Shown here piece by piece: positions 1 through 6,608 of a stretch of 14,572 nucleotides of DNA. Each line of letters opens with the position of its first letter. Within the stretch, counting starts at the first letter, position 1. The notes under the pieces are model-generated. The model made no database searches and had not been told where the DNA came from. It saw only the letters and a list, made by a program, of their open reading frames with translations. Both the position numbers and the translations under genes were made by a program. The DNA is from CAXXOK01 sp035399245 (GTDB lineage Bacteria > Bacillota > Clostridia > Christensenellales > Aristaeellaceae): positions 1 through 14,572 of the forward strand of contig DAOPIR010000063.1 in NCBI GenBank assembly GCA_035399245.1, read 5' to 3'.

Positions 1-303
1 CGCGCCGGCAGACTGCATATCGCCCGCAAGCTGCGCATGGTCGCAGGTAAAGGGCACCTGATGTTCCTTGCACAGCGCCTCGCAAAACGCGGCGTCGGCC
101 AGCGATTCTTCGCCGCGCAGGCCGTGCTCCACATGCGCTGCGCAAACCGTAAGCCCGTAGCGCTTGCGCAGTGCCAGCATGGTATGCAAAAGGGCAACGG
201 AATCCGCACCGCCGCTGAGGGCGACCAGAACCGTTGCCTGGGAAAGATCTACATCCGCGCGCCGAAGCACCGCTTCCGCCGCGGCAATCAATTGCTTGTT
301 CAT
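1..303 (-). CDS. tilS: tRNA(Ile)-lysidine synthase TilS, N-terminal part (cut by window edge)
   Basis: Reading the minus strand from the ATG at 303-301 gives 101 codons with no stop up to the window edge. The protein contains VALSGGADSVALLH at about residues 27-40. This is the SGGxDS P-loop of the PP-loop ATP pyrophosphatase family. It is followed by AAHVEHGLRGEES, the HxxHGLRG-type segment characteristic of TilS. TilS acts in the cytoplasm and attaches lysine to C34 of the CAU-anticodon tRNA-Ile, forming lysidine so that AUA is read as isoleucine. Only about the first quarter of a normal TilS is present, and the C-terminal tRNA-binding part lies outside the window. No Shine-Dalgarno sequence precedes the ATG, and a SigA-type promoter sits just upstream. 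An in-frame GTG two codons earlier is a possible alternative start. Family assignment is secure; the exact start is less so. Confidence 0.93.
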   Translation of the reverse strand, partial: MNKQLIAAAEAVLRRADVDLSQATVLVALSGGADSVALLHTMLALRKRYGLTVCAAHVEHGLRGEESLADAAFCEALCKEHQVPFTCDHAQLAGDMQSAGA

Positions 304-309
304 AGCCAC

Positions 310-338
310 ATTGTAGCACGGCCATGAAGTGAAATCAA
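310..338 (-). promoter_or_regulatory. SigA-type promoter of tilS (leaderless)
   Basis: On the minus strand TTGATT (338-333) is followed after 17 bp by TACAAT (315-310). Transcription would begin about 7 bp further on, at 303-304, which is the first base of the tilS ATG. The spacing to the start codon leaves no room for a ribosome site, and none is seen. Confidence 0.6.
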
Positions 339-344
339 TATCGT

Positions 345-1028
345 TTATTTCAGCTCAACCACAGCCAATACCTGCGCGGATACCGTGACCATACCGGTTT
401 CGATGGGGGTGGCATAAGAGGAATCCAGCGAGTAGGTGCGGCTGGAGGTGTAGGTATCGCCCGAGGTGGACAGCTCCTCCAGCGAGATCGTGGCGCCGGA
501 CTCCCGCCCGATGGCCTGCGCCATCATGCTGGCCTTGCGCAGGGCGTCCTGCGCGGCAGCCTTAAGCGCCTGGTCATAGGCCGAGGTGGTTTCCGAGCTT
601 TGGAAACCGAGGCTGTAGACGTTGTTGGCACCCGCTTCCACGGCGGCATCCAGCAGGGAGGGCAGCTGATCGACATTGCGTACGATCACGGTCACGGTGT
701 TGCTGATTTCATACCCTGTTACGGTGGGGGTGTCGGTTTCATAGCTGTAGACAGGGTACACGGAGTAGCTGTCGGTCTGCAGATCGTCCTGGCTTACGCC
801 TTGCGCGGTCAGCGCGTTCAGCACGGTTTGCATGGCGGCGGCATTGGCGGTCTGCGCGGTGGTCACCAGCGTATCCTGCGTGGTGATGCCGACCGAGAAC
901 GAGGCGATATCGGGCTCCAGACTGATGGTGGCGGTGCCGATAGCGGACACGGTATTGCTTTGGGCCAGCGCGGAAACACAAACCAGACTTAACATGATAA
1001 CGAGCAACACACAGAGAAATTTCTTCAT
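345..1028 (-). CDS. Secreted SIMPL (DUF541) domain protein
   Basis: This 227-residue protein starts with a clear signal peptide (MKKFLCVLLVIMLSLVCVSALA), with likely cleavage after ALA-Q at about residue 22. The rest matches the SIMPL/DUF541 fold seen in YggE and BP26-type proteins: an early VSAIGTATISLEPDIASFSVGI strand region and a later ALRKASMMAQAIGRESGATI segment. SIMPL proteins sit outside the cytoplasmic membrane and have been linked to envelope or oxidative stress, but no reaction is known. AAGGAG lies just upstream of the ATG and overlaps the end of the preceding gene region. That gene's stop lies 14 bp away, so this is the last gene of the sigma-factor operon. Family assignment is good; the biochemical role is unknown. 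Confidence 0.88.
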   Translation of the reverse strand: MKKFLCVLLVIMLSLVCVSALAQSNTVSAIGTATISLEPDIASFSVGITTQDTLVTTAQTANAAAMQTVLNALTAQGVSQDDLQTDSYSVYPVYSYETDTPTVTGYEISNTVTVIVRNVDQLPSLLDAAVEAGANNVYSLGFQSSETTSAYDQALKAAAQDALRKASMMAQAIGRESGATISLEELSTSGDTYTSSRTYSLDSSYATPIETGMVTVSAQVLAVVELK

Positions 1029-1042
1029 ACTAGGATCTCCTT

Positions 1043-2197
1043 TTAGGATGATTTGCCGGATTTTTTATGCTTGCGAAGGATATGGATCACGAGATAGAGG
1101 ACGAAGCCGCCGGCCAGCACGGGCGATATGGCAATCAGGAACACCAGCATATTGGCAAAGAAATCGCCCAGCCATGCAAGGGATGCCTGCAGGCCGCCGC
1201 GGATGCGCTCGCCGATGGAAAGCTCCACGGTATTGGCCGTATCGGCGGAGGTCTGCTCCCGAAGGTATATATACACGGTGGAATAGTCCACCTGCCGGTC
1301 GATGGAGCGCAGGGAGGACTCCAGACTGTCGATCTGGTACTGGGTGTCGGCGATCTCGTTTTCGATCGCCAGCAGATCCTCCACGGTTTCGGCCTGCGTC
1401 AGCAGCGTTTGCAGGCGGGTCATCTTGCTCTGCTGGGTTTCCAGGCGCAGCTGGGTATCGGAGTATTGCGTGGTCAGATCGGTGGCGGATTCGTAGCGGT
1501 CGGTAATGCGGCCGATCTGCTCCAGCCCGCTCAGGCAGTCGTCCAGTGCGTCGGATGGGATGCGCAGATCGAAGGACGCGCTGCGGTTTTGCACCTTCGC
1601 CTCGGATGCGCTGACGCTGGCGGCATACCCGCCCGCGCTTTCCGCCAGAGCGAGGATAGCGGCGTAGTCCTGCTCATAATCGGTGGTTGTGATGGTCAGG
1701 TCCACGGTGCGCACAATCTTGCGCGTATCCGCGGTACCTTCGGTATCGGCCGTTGCGGCGGTGTTGTACGCTATATCATACGTGGCTTCCTCCGTTTGGG
1801 TATACGCGGCAACGGAGGACGTTGCGGACATGGTTTCGGGGGACGGCACGTACCCGTAATCGGCTAAAACGCTGTCGTAGGTGCTGTCGGTATCCTCGGC
1901 GATGCCCAGGGTTTTGTAGGTGCCGGCGGCAGGCGCGGCATCGGTTGACGGGGAGGTGATGGTTGTGGTGGGGCTCAGCGCGCCCGTGATCAGCGTACCG
2001 ACAATCAGCACCAGGGCGGCGGCCATCGGCAGCACGGTGCGTTTCAGCCACAGGGGAGTATGGGCGGGTTTCATGATAAAGGGCTCCTCTCGTTTCACGG
2101 TGTTGCGCCACGCGGCCCGGTAGCCGGCGGGGACGTCCGTTTGATACAGGTCGGTCAGCGCATGATCCAGTGCGTCCTGCGGCTTGTTTTTTCTCAT
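1043..2197 (-). CDS. DUF4349 membrane protein, candidate anti-sigma factor
   Basis: The protein has 384 residues. Residues 1-53 are hydrophilic and basic and predicted cytoplasmic. Residues 54-74 (VLPMAAALVLIVGTLITGAL) form a membrane anchor, followed by a Thr/Ser/Ala-rich extracellular linker. Residues about 160-375 match DUF4349: RKIVRTVDLTITTTDYE, a heptad-like coiled coil around LETQQSKMTRLQTLLTQAETVEDLL, then STVYIYL. A second TM segment lies at about 348-373, with a basic tail. It lies directly downstream of an ECF sigma gene, with 53 bp between stop and start and a GGGAGG ribosome site. This position and topology are typical of an anti-sigma factor, with a short cytoplasmic N-terminus that could bind the sigma factor and an external sensor. 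No HxxxCxxC zinc anti-sigma motif is visible, so the anti-sigma role is inference from context. The DUF4349 call itself is strong. Confidence 0.85.
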   Translation of the reverse strand: MRKNKPQDALDHALTDLYQTDVPAGYRAAWRNTVKREEPFIMKPAHTPLWLKRTVLPMAAALVLIVGTLITGALSPTTTITSPSTDAAPAAGTYKTLGIAEDTDSTYDSVLADYGYVPSPETMSATSSVAAYTQTEEATYDIAYNTAATADTEGTADTRKIVRTVDLTITTTDYEQDYAAILALAESAGGYAASVSASEAKVQNRSASFDLRIPSDALDDCLSGLEQIGRITDRYESATDLTTQYSDTQLRLETQQSKMTRLQTLLTQAETVEDLLAIENEIADTQYQIDSLESSLRSIDRQVDYSTVYIYLREQTSADTANTVELSIGERIRGGLQASLAWLGDFFANMLVFLIAISPVLAGGFVLYLVIHILRKHKKSGKSS

Positions 2198-2250
2198 GTG
2201 GCTGGCCTCCCTTCTCTTTGATAGACGAGCGAAAGCTCCGTTTGTTCCTT

Positions 2251-2799
2251 CTATTCCCTATCCAGCGCGGCGGTACGCAGGGCTTCTTTGGCGCGGCTTA
2301 ACGCGCTTTTTACCGTGCCGAGCGTCAGCCCCATCACCCGGGCGATCTGCTCGTAAGGCATGCTGTCGCCGTAGCGCAGCGACAGCAGCGTTTGCTGGCG
2401 CTCCGGCAGTGCGGACAGGGCTTCCCGCAGCGCAGCCTGCTCGCTTTTTTGCAGATAGCCGGCCTCGGGGCTGCCGCCTTGGGCGGGCGGATCAAAGCCA
2501 TGCTCCCGCAGTGTGTCCAGCGAGGTGCCTTCGCGCTGCCGGTAACCCCTTTTGAGCGTATCCAGGCTTACGTTATGCGCGATGCGAAACAGCCATGTGC
2601 CCAGCTCGCTGCGACCTTCAAACGCGGCGAAGGAGCGGTAGGCGCGCAGCATTGTCTCCTGCGCGGCGTCCTGCGCGTCGGCGGAATTTTTGAGCATTTG
2701 CAGGCAGTGGCGGTACACCAGCCCTTCGAAGGGTGCGCACAGCACGGTGAATGCATCCGCATCCCCGCGTCTGGCCCTGCGCAGCAGCCGCTCGTTCAA
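2251..2799 (-). CDS. ECF-type RNA polymerase sigma factor (sigma-70 family)
   Basis: The open frame extends upstream to 2985, but the best start is the TTG at 2799-2797. It has AGGAGG 8 bp ahead of it, and it gives a 182-residue protein of normal ECF length. Region 2 spans about residues 15-85, including AFTVLCAPFEGLVYRHC, the DAQDAAQETMLRAYR helix and the GTWLFRIAHNVSLDTLKR DNA-melting segment. Region 4 spans about 122-175: ALSALPERQQTLLSLRYGDS, then the helix-turn-helix YEQIARVMGLTLGTVKSALSRAKEAL. It directs RNA polymerase to a dedicated regulon. It heads an operon with a membrane DUF4349 protein and a secreted SIMPL protein, suggesting an envelope stress response. An ECF-like promoter precedes it, consistent with autoregulation. 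Confidence 0.92.
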   Translation of the reverse strand: MNERLLRRARRGDADAFTVLCAPFEGLVYRHCLQMLKNSADAQDAAQETMLRAYRSFAAFEGRSELGTWLFRIAHNVSLDTLKRGYRQREGTSLDTLREHGFDPPAQGGSPEAGYLQKSEQAALREALSALPERQQTLLSLRYGDSMPYEQIARVMGLTLGTVKSALSRAKEALRTAALDRE

Positions 2800-2833
2800 T
2801 CCGCACACCTCCTCGTAGGCTGTCTTTCCATTT

Positions 2834-2860
2834 GACGATCGGACGCGCTTGTTTGTTCCC
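2834..2860 (-). promoter_or_regulatory. Putative ECF-sigma autoregulatory promoter
   Basis: On the minus strand GGGAAC (2860-2855) is followed after 17 bp by CGTC (2837-2834). This is the classic ECF layout of an AAC-containing -35 and a CGTC/CGTA -10. It lies about 35 bp upstream of the sigma factor's TTG start, so the leader would be about 28 nt with the AGGAGG site inside it. No better SigA promoter was seen for this operon. Confidence 0.5.
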
Positions 2861-2892
2861 TGTACATTTGTAAATATCAGGCGGGCGGAAGG

Positions 2893-2922
2893 TTGACAAC
2901 CGGCAAAAGCCGATGGTATATA
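2893..2922 (+). promoter_or_regulatory. SigA-type promoter of the amidohydrolase gene
   Basis: TTGACA at 2893-2898 and TATATA at 2917-2922, spaced by 18 bp, lie upstream of the plus-strand gene. AAGGAG (2941-2946) and the TTG start (2957) follow. The site is divergent from the sigma-operon promoter about 35 bp away. Confidence 0.65.
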
Positions 2923-2956
2923 TGGAAAGGTATTATGGTCAAGGAGAGCGATAGGG

Positions 2957-3754
2957 TTGGAATATATCGACGCACATGCACACATTTACCCGGAGGTGAT
3001 CGCCGCCAAGGCATCACAGGCCACGGCAGATTTTTACGAAATGGAAATGCGGTGGGGCGGACGGCTGGACACGCTTCTGGAGCGCGGCAAGCTGGCCGGG
3101 ATCGAAAAGCATGTGGTGCAGGGCGTGGGGGTTACGCCCGGACGTGTGAAGGGCATTAACGATTATCTGATTCGGGTGGTAGCCGAGCATCCCGATCGCC
3201 TGATCGGCTTTGGCGCGATGCACGCGGGCATTCCGGACGTGCGCGCGGAGCTCAAACGCATCAAGGCGGGCGGGCTTGTGGGCGTAAAAATGCATACGGA
3301 CTTTCAAAAGGTTCTGGTGGACTGCGACGCCATGATCGAGGTTTTTAAACGGCTGGCGGACGAAAACATGCCGGCGATGCTGCACATGGGGGACTTTCGC
3401 TATCCCTACAGCGAGCCCGAGCGGCTGGCCAGGGTGCTGCGGATTGTGCCGGACGTGAAGGTGATCGCGGCGCATTTCGGCGGCTGGTCAATATGGAAGG
3501 AAGCCTGGAAGGTGCTGGCGGACTTTGACAATGTCTGGGTGGACACATCCTCCAGCCTCTATGCGCTGACGCCGGAGGAAGGCGCGGAGATTGTGCATCG
3601 CTACCGGCCGGACCGCGTGCTGTTTGCCACCGATTATCCCATGTGGGATCCTGTGGAGGAGCGGGTGCGGTTTGACACGCTGCCGCTGACCGATACCGAG
3701 CGGGAAAATATCGGGCGGTATAATATCGAAGCGTTTTTCCGGCAGTTTACGTAA
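2957..3754 (+). CDS. Amidohydrolase family 2 metal-dependent hydrolase
   Basis: The 265-residue protein starts at a TTG, with AAGGAG 10 bp upstream. An alternative frame start is not supported by the N-terminus, which begins at once with the family's metal motif. The sequence shows the TIM-barrel metal ligands of the PF04909 amidohydrolases: DAHAHIYP (His7, His9), LHMGD (His143), AAHFGGWS (His173) and FATDYPMW (Asp226). Members hydrolyse or decarboxylate small aromatic or cyclic substrates in the cytoplasm; the ACMSD decarboxylases are one branch. The substrate here cannot be read from the sequence. The gene has its own promoter, stands alone, and ends 8 bp inside the end of the convergent DUF2974 gene. 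Family call is strong; substrate unknown. Confidence 0.9.
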   Translation: MEYIDAHAHIYPEVIAAKASQATADFYEMEMRWGGRLDTLLERGKLAGIEKHVVQGVGVTPGRVKGINDYLIRVVAEHPDRLIGFGAMHAGIPDVRAELKRIKAGGLVGVKMHTDFQKVLVDCDAMIEVFKRLADENMPAMLHMGDFRYPYSEPERLARVLRIVPDVKVIAAHFGGWSIWKEAWKVLADFDNVWVDTSSSLYALTPEEGAEIVHRYRPDRVLFATDYPMWDPVEERVRFDTLPLTDTERENIGRYNIEAFFRQFT

Positions 3755-4892
3755 GGGACGGCGCCTCGTCGTCGCGGGATTTCGGGTCGGCCTGCATGCG
3801 CAGGGCGTTTGCCAGCAGCTTGCGTACGGCGTAACCGGCCTCCGTGGACAGAAGGCTGGTAAACAGCAGCGTGGCGCGGGTGCGCGTTTCCAGATCGAGC
3901 TTATTGAACGCGGAGAACATTTTCAGCGAGCTGCCCTTCAGGTCCTGATAGATCGGGGCGATGGTATCCGTGCCGATGCCGGAAACGACCTGTATGATGA
4001 CCTCGGCCATAAAGCGCCGCTCCTCGGCGGAATGCTGGTCCAGCCACCGGCGAAACGCCTCGGCGGACACGCGGGAGGAAAAGTTTAGTTCCGACAGCTG
4101 CTCAAAGGTGCCGTCTTTAATCAGCCAGGTAAAGGCATCGTGCTGCAAAAGCCCGATGGCGGTGCTTTTCACCACATTATAATTCGGATGATAGCATAAC
4201 AGCATCCCCACGACCGAGCTTTGGGGCACCCAGCTTTGGATACGGTCCTGGATATCCTTATAGCCGGCGCTGTCCAGCGTGGCCTTATCCACGCCCTGCC
4301 CGTCAAAGCTGTACACCTGCCGGATGCGCTTGCGCACGGCGGCCGTGGAATGGCTGGCCGCGTACAGCGCCAGATTGCCGCCCTTGGAATGCCCGCCCAT
4401 CAGCAGCGGGCCGCGGAAGGCCTTGGCCGCCCGGGCCACATAATCCACCGCCATGCGCTGCGCCGGCACGGTCATAAACGACATATTCAGGTCTTCCTTC
4501 CAGCCGACCAGGCTCATATCGGTGCCGCGGAAGGAAATGAAGTGCGAGCCGTCTGGCAGGGCAAAGGTGCAGGCGCAAAACTGCAGCTCCTGATCCGGAT
4601 CGATATGATTGACATATTGCGAAATTTTCAGCTGTGCAAAGCGCGCCGAGGCGGCGCAGGTCTGCGTGAAATAATAGCATTTACGGGGATAAAAGGTGGG
4701 AAAGGCGTCCAGATATTTAAGCGAGAGAAAATACCAGAGCTTGCGCACGGTCGTTTTTCCGCCGTCGTCGATCAGCCCTTCCATCGGCATATACACCAGC
4801 TGTGTCAGGGCCAGGGCGTCCAGCACGTCAAACGGCTTTTTTTCGATGGGTACAGGGCCATGCTCGCGTACGTGAGATTGAATATTGTACAT
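3747..4892 (-). CDS. DUF2974 (Mbeg1-like) alpha/beta hydrolase
   Basis: The start chosen is the ATG at 4892-4890, preceded by GGAGG. A further ATG at 4916 would add eight residues but has no ribosome site. The 381-residue protein has the lipase-like order of motifs: FISFRGTDMSLVGWKEDLNM (about 118-137), then GGHSKGGNLALYAA (166-179) with the nucleophile elbow GHSKG around Ser169, then VYSFDGQGVD (193-202). This fits the DUF2974 family, which is widespread in Clostridia and Lactobacillales and resembles class-3 lipases. The late catalytic His is not obvious to me, although YHPNYNVVKS at about 234-243 occurs in a typical position. There is no signal peptide, so it is probably cytoplasmic. It has its own strong promoter at 4937-4966. 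The substrate is unknown, possibly lipid or ester. Confidence 0.88.
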   Translation of the reverse strand: MYNIQSHVREHGPVPIEKKPFDVLDALALTQLVYMPMEGLIDDGGKTTVRKLWYFLSLKYLDAFPTFYPRKCYYFTQTCAASARFAQLKISQYVNHIDPDQELQFCACTFALPDGSHFISFRGTDMSLVGWKEDLNMSFMTVPAQRMAVDYVARAAKAFRGPLLMGGHSKGGNLALYAASHSTAAVRKRIRQVYSFDGQGVDKATLDSAGYKDIQDRIQSWVPQSSVVGMLLCYHPNYNVVKSTAIGLLQHDAFTWLIKDGTFEQLSELNFSSRVSAEAFRRWLDQHSAEERRFMAEVIIQVVSGIGTDTIAPIYQDLKGSSLKMFSAFNKLDLETRTRATLLFTSLLSTEAGYAVRKLLANALRMQADPKSRDDEAPSLT

Positions 4893-4936
4893 AGCTTTCC
4901 TCCGTGTTTCCGGCACTGCAATATCCTGCTATCCGC

Positions 4937-4966
4937 ATTATATCGTGGCGCTTTGGGACGCGTCAA
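4937..4966 (-). promoter_or_regulatory. SigA-type promoter of the DUF2974 hydrolase gene
   Basis: On the minus strand TTGACG (4966-4961) and a perfect TATAAT (4942-4937) are separated by 18 bp. The GGAGG ribosome site and ATG at 4892 follow about 40 bp further on. It lies back to back with a plus-strand promoter at 4972-5000, with only 5 bp between the two -35 boxes. Confidence 0.75.
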
Positions 4967-4971
4967 GCGGT

Positions 4972-5000
4972 TTGACAGGGCAGTGCTTTTTCAGTATATT
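4972..5000 (+). promoter_or_regulatory. Orphan SigA-type promoter pointing into the palindromic element
   Basis: A perfect TTGACA (4972-4977) and TATATT (4995-5000) are separated by exactly 17 bp. The expected transcription start (about 5006-5008) falls within the first bases of the 166-bp palindrome. No convincing reading frame follows for about 440 bp, until the glycosyltransferase at 5451. It could make a structured non-coding RNA, a long leader for that gene, or be fortuitous. Confidence 0.55.
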
Positions 5001-5003
5001 TAT

Positions 5004-5169
5004 GGGGCAAACGATAACGAAATCACTTGCACCCTGCCACGCTGTATTATCCCCATCTTGCGCCCGCCGAACCCTCGACGCAGCGCTGCTGCTACTTCGG
5101 GTTTGGCAAACGCAACCTGGAAATAATCCAGCGCGGCAGCGCACAAGCGCTTTCATTATCATTTGCCCC
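5004..5169. repeat. 166-bp imperfect palindrome (MITE-like or hairpin-RNA element)
   Basis: The left arm 5004-5074 and the reverse complement of the right arm 5099-5169 align without any gap over 71 bp, with 54 identities. Both begin GGGGCAAAyGATAAyGAAA. Of the 17 differences, 12 are transitions. Eleven of these become G-U pairs in a minus-strand transcript, raising pairing from 54 to 65 of 71 positions; in a plus-strand transcript only one does. The 24-nt centre (5075-5098) holds a further small stem, GCAGC-GCT-GCTGC. No target-site duplication is visible at the ends. The minus strand is open from 5152 to a stop at 5002-5000, so automatic annotation may call a spurious small protein here. 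The size and terminal inverted repeats recall MITEs such as NEMIS or ERIC, but no match to a named family is claimed. Confidence 0.75.
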
Positions 5170-5176
5170 GGGATGA

Positions 5177-5262
5177 AGGGTAAAAGATGAAGTAATCATT
5201 TACACCCTGCCACGCTGTATTATCCCCATCTTGCGCCCGCCGAACCCTCGACGCAGCGCTGC
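5177..5262. repeat. Half copy of the palindromic element
   Basis: Positions 5203-5262 are identical over 60 bp to 5030-5089 of the complete element, same orientation, offset 173 bp. The preceding 26 bp (5177-5202) are a diverged version of the element's left end. The copy stops exactly at the end of the GCAGCGCTGC palindrome at the element's centre, so the whole right arm is missing. Confidence 0.85.
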
Positions 5263-5382
5263 CGGAATAGTATAGATGTGTGCAGTTTCCGACAAATGCT
5301 TTTATTTTCCGTGGGCCGGTGCAGACGGCTTACATTGTTCCTGAATGGCCGGTTTTTTACTGTGTAAAAATAATGGCGGCTG
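5263..5382. other. Gene-free spacer between half element and glycosyltransferase promoter
   Basis: I see no plausible reading frame or RNA gene here. GGCCGGT occurs twice as a direct repeat (about 5314 and 5348). A minus-strand TATACT (5274-5269) at the edge of the half copy has only a weak -35 match. No convincing terminator was found. Confidence 0.4.
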
Positions 5383-5391
5383 TGCTATACT
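5383..5391 (+). promoter_or_regulatory. Extended -10 promoter of the glycosyltransferase operon
   Basis: TGc-TATACT (5383-5391) is an extended -10 element with no good -35 at 17 bp. Transcription would start near 5398, giving a leader of about 53 nt before the GTG start at 5451. Confidence 0.5.
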
Positions 5392-5450
5392 ATGAAAATG
5401 GTTTCGGACCGCACTGTTAGAATATTTCCTGAAATGGAGGCCTACCAACT

Positions 5451-6608
5451 GTGCTGATCGGGCAGTTTTGCGAGTCGTATCCGCCAACGGTTGACGGAGT
5501 GGGCCGCGTGATGTTCAGCTATTGTCAGCACTTGAATGCGCTGGGCCACCGTGCCCTATACATCGCGCCTGATAACCGCCGGTATGCAAAGCCGGCGGAC
5601 TGTGAAATGCTGTTGTACGGCGGGCTGCATGTCCCTACGGAAGCCTACCGTGTGGGCATTCCGCGCCTGTCGCCCTCCTATCGCCGCGCGGTGGCCGGCG
5701 CGTCGTTTGACGTGCTGCACGCGCACAGCCCTTTTTTGGGCGCGCGCGAGGCGCGGCGGCTGGCAAGGCGCTGCGGCGCGCCGCTGGTAGCGACGTTTCA
5801 TTCCAAATATTATGATGATTTTTACAAGGCCACCCACTCCAAAACCCTGGCCAAAGCGGTGGTACGGTATATCGTGAATTTTTATAACTCCTGCGACGAG
5901 GTGTGGGCGGTTAACAAGGCGACGGGCGAGGTGCTCAAGTCCTACGGCTATAAGGGCGAGATTGTGGTTATGCCCAACGGCACCGATCCGTTTACGCTCA
6001 CCGACGCCCAGCGGCGGGACGCGCTTGCGCGTTATCCCATCCACGACGGCGTGCCGGTATTGATCTTCGCGGGACAGCAGAACCTGAAAAAGAACCCCGA
6101 TTCGGTGCTGAAGGCCTGCAGGCTTCGCAAGGACGCGGGGCAGCCGTTTCAGCTGATCATGGTGGGCAGCGGGCCGGATGAGCACATCCTGCGCGCGCTC
6201 ACGCGGCAGCTGGGGCTGGAAAACGAGGTATTGTTCACAGGATTTTTAAGCGAGCGTCCCGTGCTGATGGCGCTGTACGAGCGTGCGGACCTGATGGTGT
6301 TTCCGTCGCTGTACGACAATGCGCCGATGGTGGTGCGCGAAGCCGCGGTAATGGGTACGCCGGCCGTGCTGGTTGAGGGCAGCTGCTCCGCCGAGGGAAT
6401 TGTAAACGACGAAAACGGCTACCTGTGCCGGAACTCGCCGGAAGCGATTGCGCAGACCATTGCGCATGCGCTGCCCACCGCCAAGGCCGCGGGGCGGGCG
6501 GCGCAGGCGACGATCCCCATTCCGTGGAACCGATTGATGCTTGACGTCGAGGCGCGCTATCAGGCGCTGATACAGGCAAGGCAGAGAGGAACCGTGCATG
6601 AAGCATAA
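5451..6608 (+). CDS. GT4-family glycosyltransferase
   Basis: The 385-residue protein begins at a GTG, with GGAGG 10 bp upstream. The N-terminal GT-B domain opens with SYPPTVDGVGRVMFSYCQHL, the acceptor-side glycine loop of GT4 enzymes, and continues with VLHAHSPFLGAREARRLAR. The C-terminal nucleotide-sugar domain runs from about residue 200: VPVLIFAGQQNLKKNPD, then FQLIMVGSGPDE, then FPSLYDNAPMVVREAAVMGTPAV (284-306). In the usual EX7E donor motif the first Glu is replaced by Asp289, while Glu297 is kept. It resembles the diacylglycerol or phosphatidylinositol glycosyltransferases, so it probably works at the inner face of the membrane with a nucleotide sugar. It overlaps the next gene by 11 bp, implying translational coupling. 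The acceptor is not known; glycolipid or surface polymer synthesis is an inference. Confidence 0.88.
   Translation: MLIGQFCESYPPTVDGVGRVMFSYCQHLNALGHRALYIAPDNRRYAKPADCEMLLYGGLHVPTEAYRVGIPRLSPSYRRAVAGASFDVLHAHSPFLGAREARRLARRCGAPLVATFHSKYYDDFYKATHSKTLAKAVVRYIVNFYNSCDEVWAVNKATGEVLKSYGYKGEIVVMPNGTDPFTLTDAQRRDALARYPIHDGVPVLIFAGQQNLKKNPDSVLKACRLRKDAGQPFQLIMVGSGPDEHILRALTRQLGLENEVLFTGFLSERPVLMALYERADLMVFPSLYDNAPMVVREAAVMGTPAVLVEGSCSAEGIVNDENGYLCRNSPEAIAQTIAHALPTAKAAGRAAQATIPIPWNRLMLDVEARYQALIQARQRGTVHEA

Noticed and set aside
2800..2985. N-terminal extension of the sigma factor to the ATG at 2985
   Set aside because: The extension lacks sigma-factor features, runs over promoter sequences, and the TTG at 2799 has an ideal AGGAGG.
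5000..5152. Small minus-strand protein within the palindrome
   Set aside because: The frame is open but preceded by stop codons, lacks a ribosome site and is explained by the repeat structure.
5004..5169. 6S RNA-like rod driven by the plus-strand promoter
   Set aside because: Size and end pairing are similar, but pairing is better on the opposite strand, there is no clear central bubble, and a half copy lies next to it. A repeat element fits better.
5030..5262. CRISPR array
   Set aside because: There are only two repeat copies, 60 bp long, with a 113-bp interval that is itself the palindrome's other arm.
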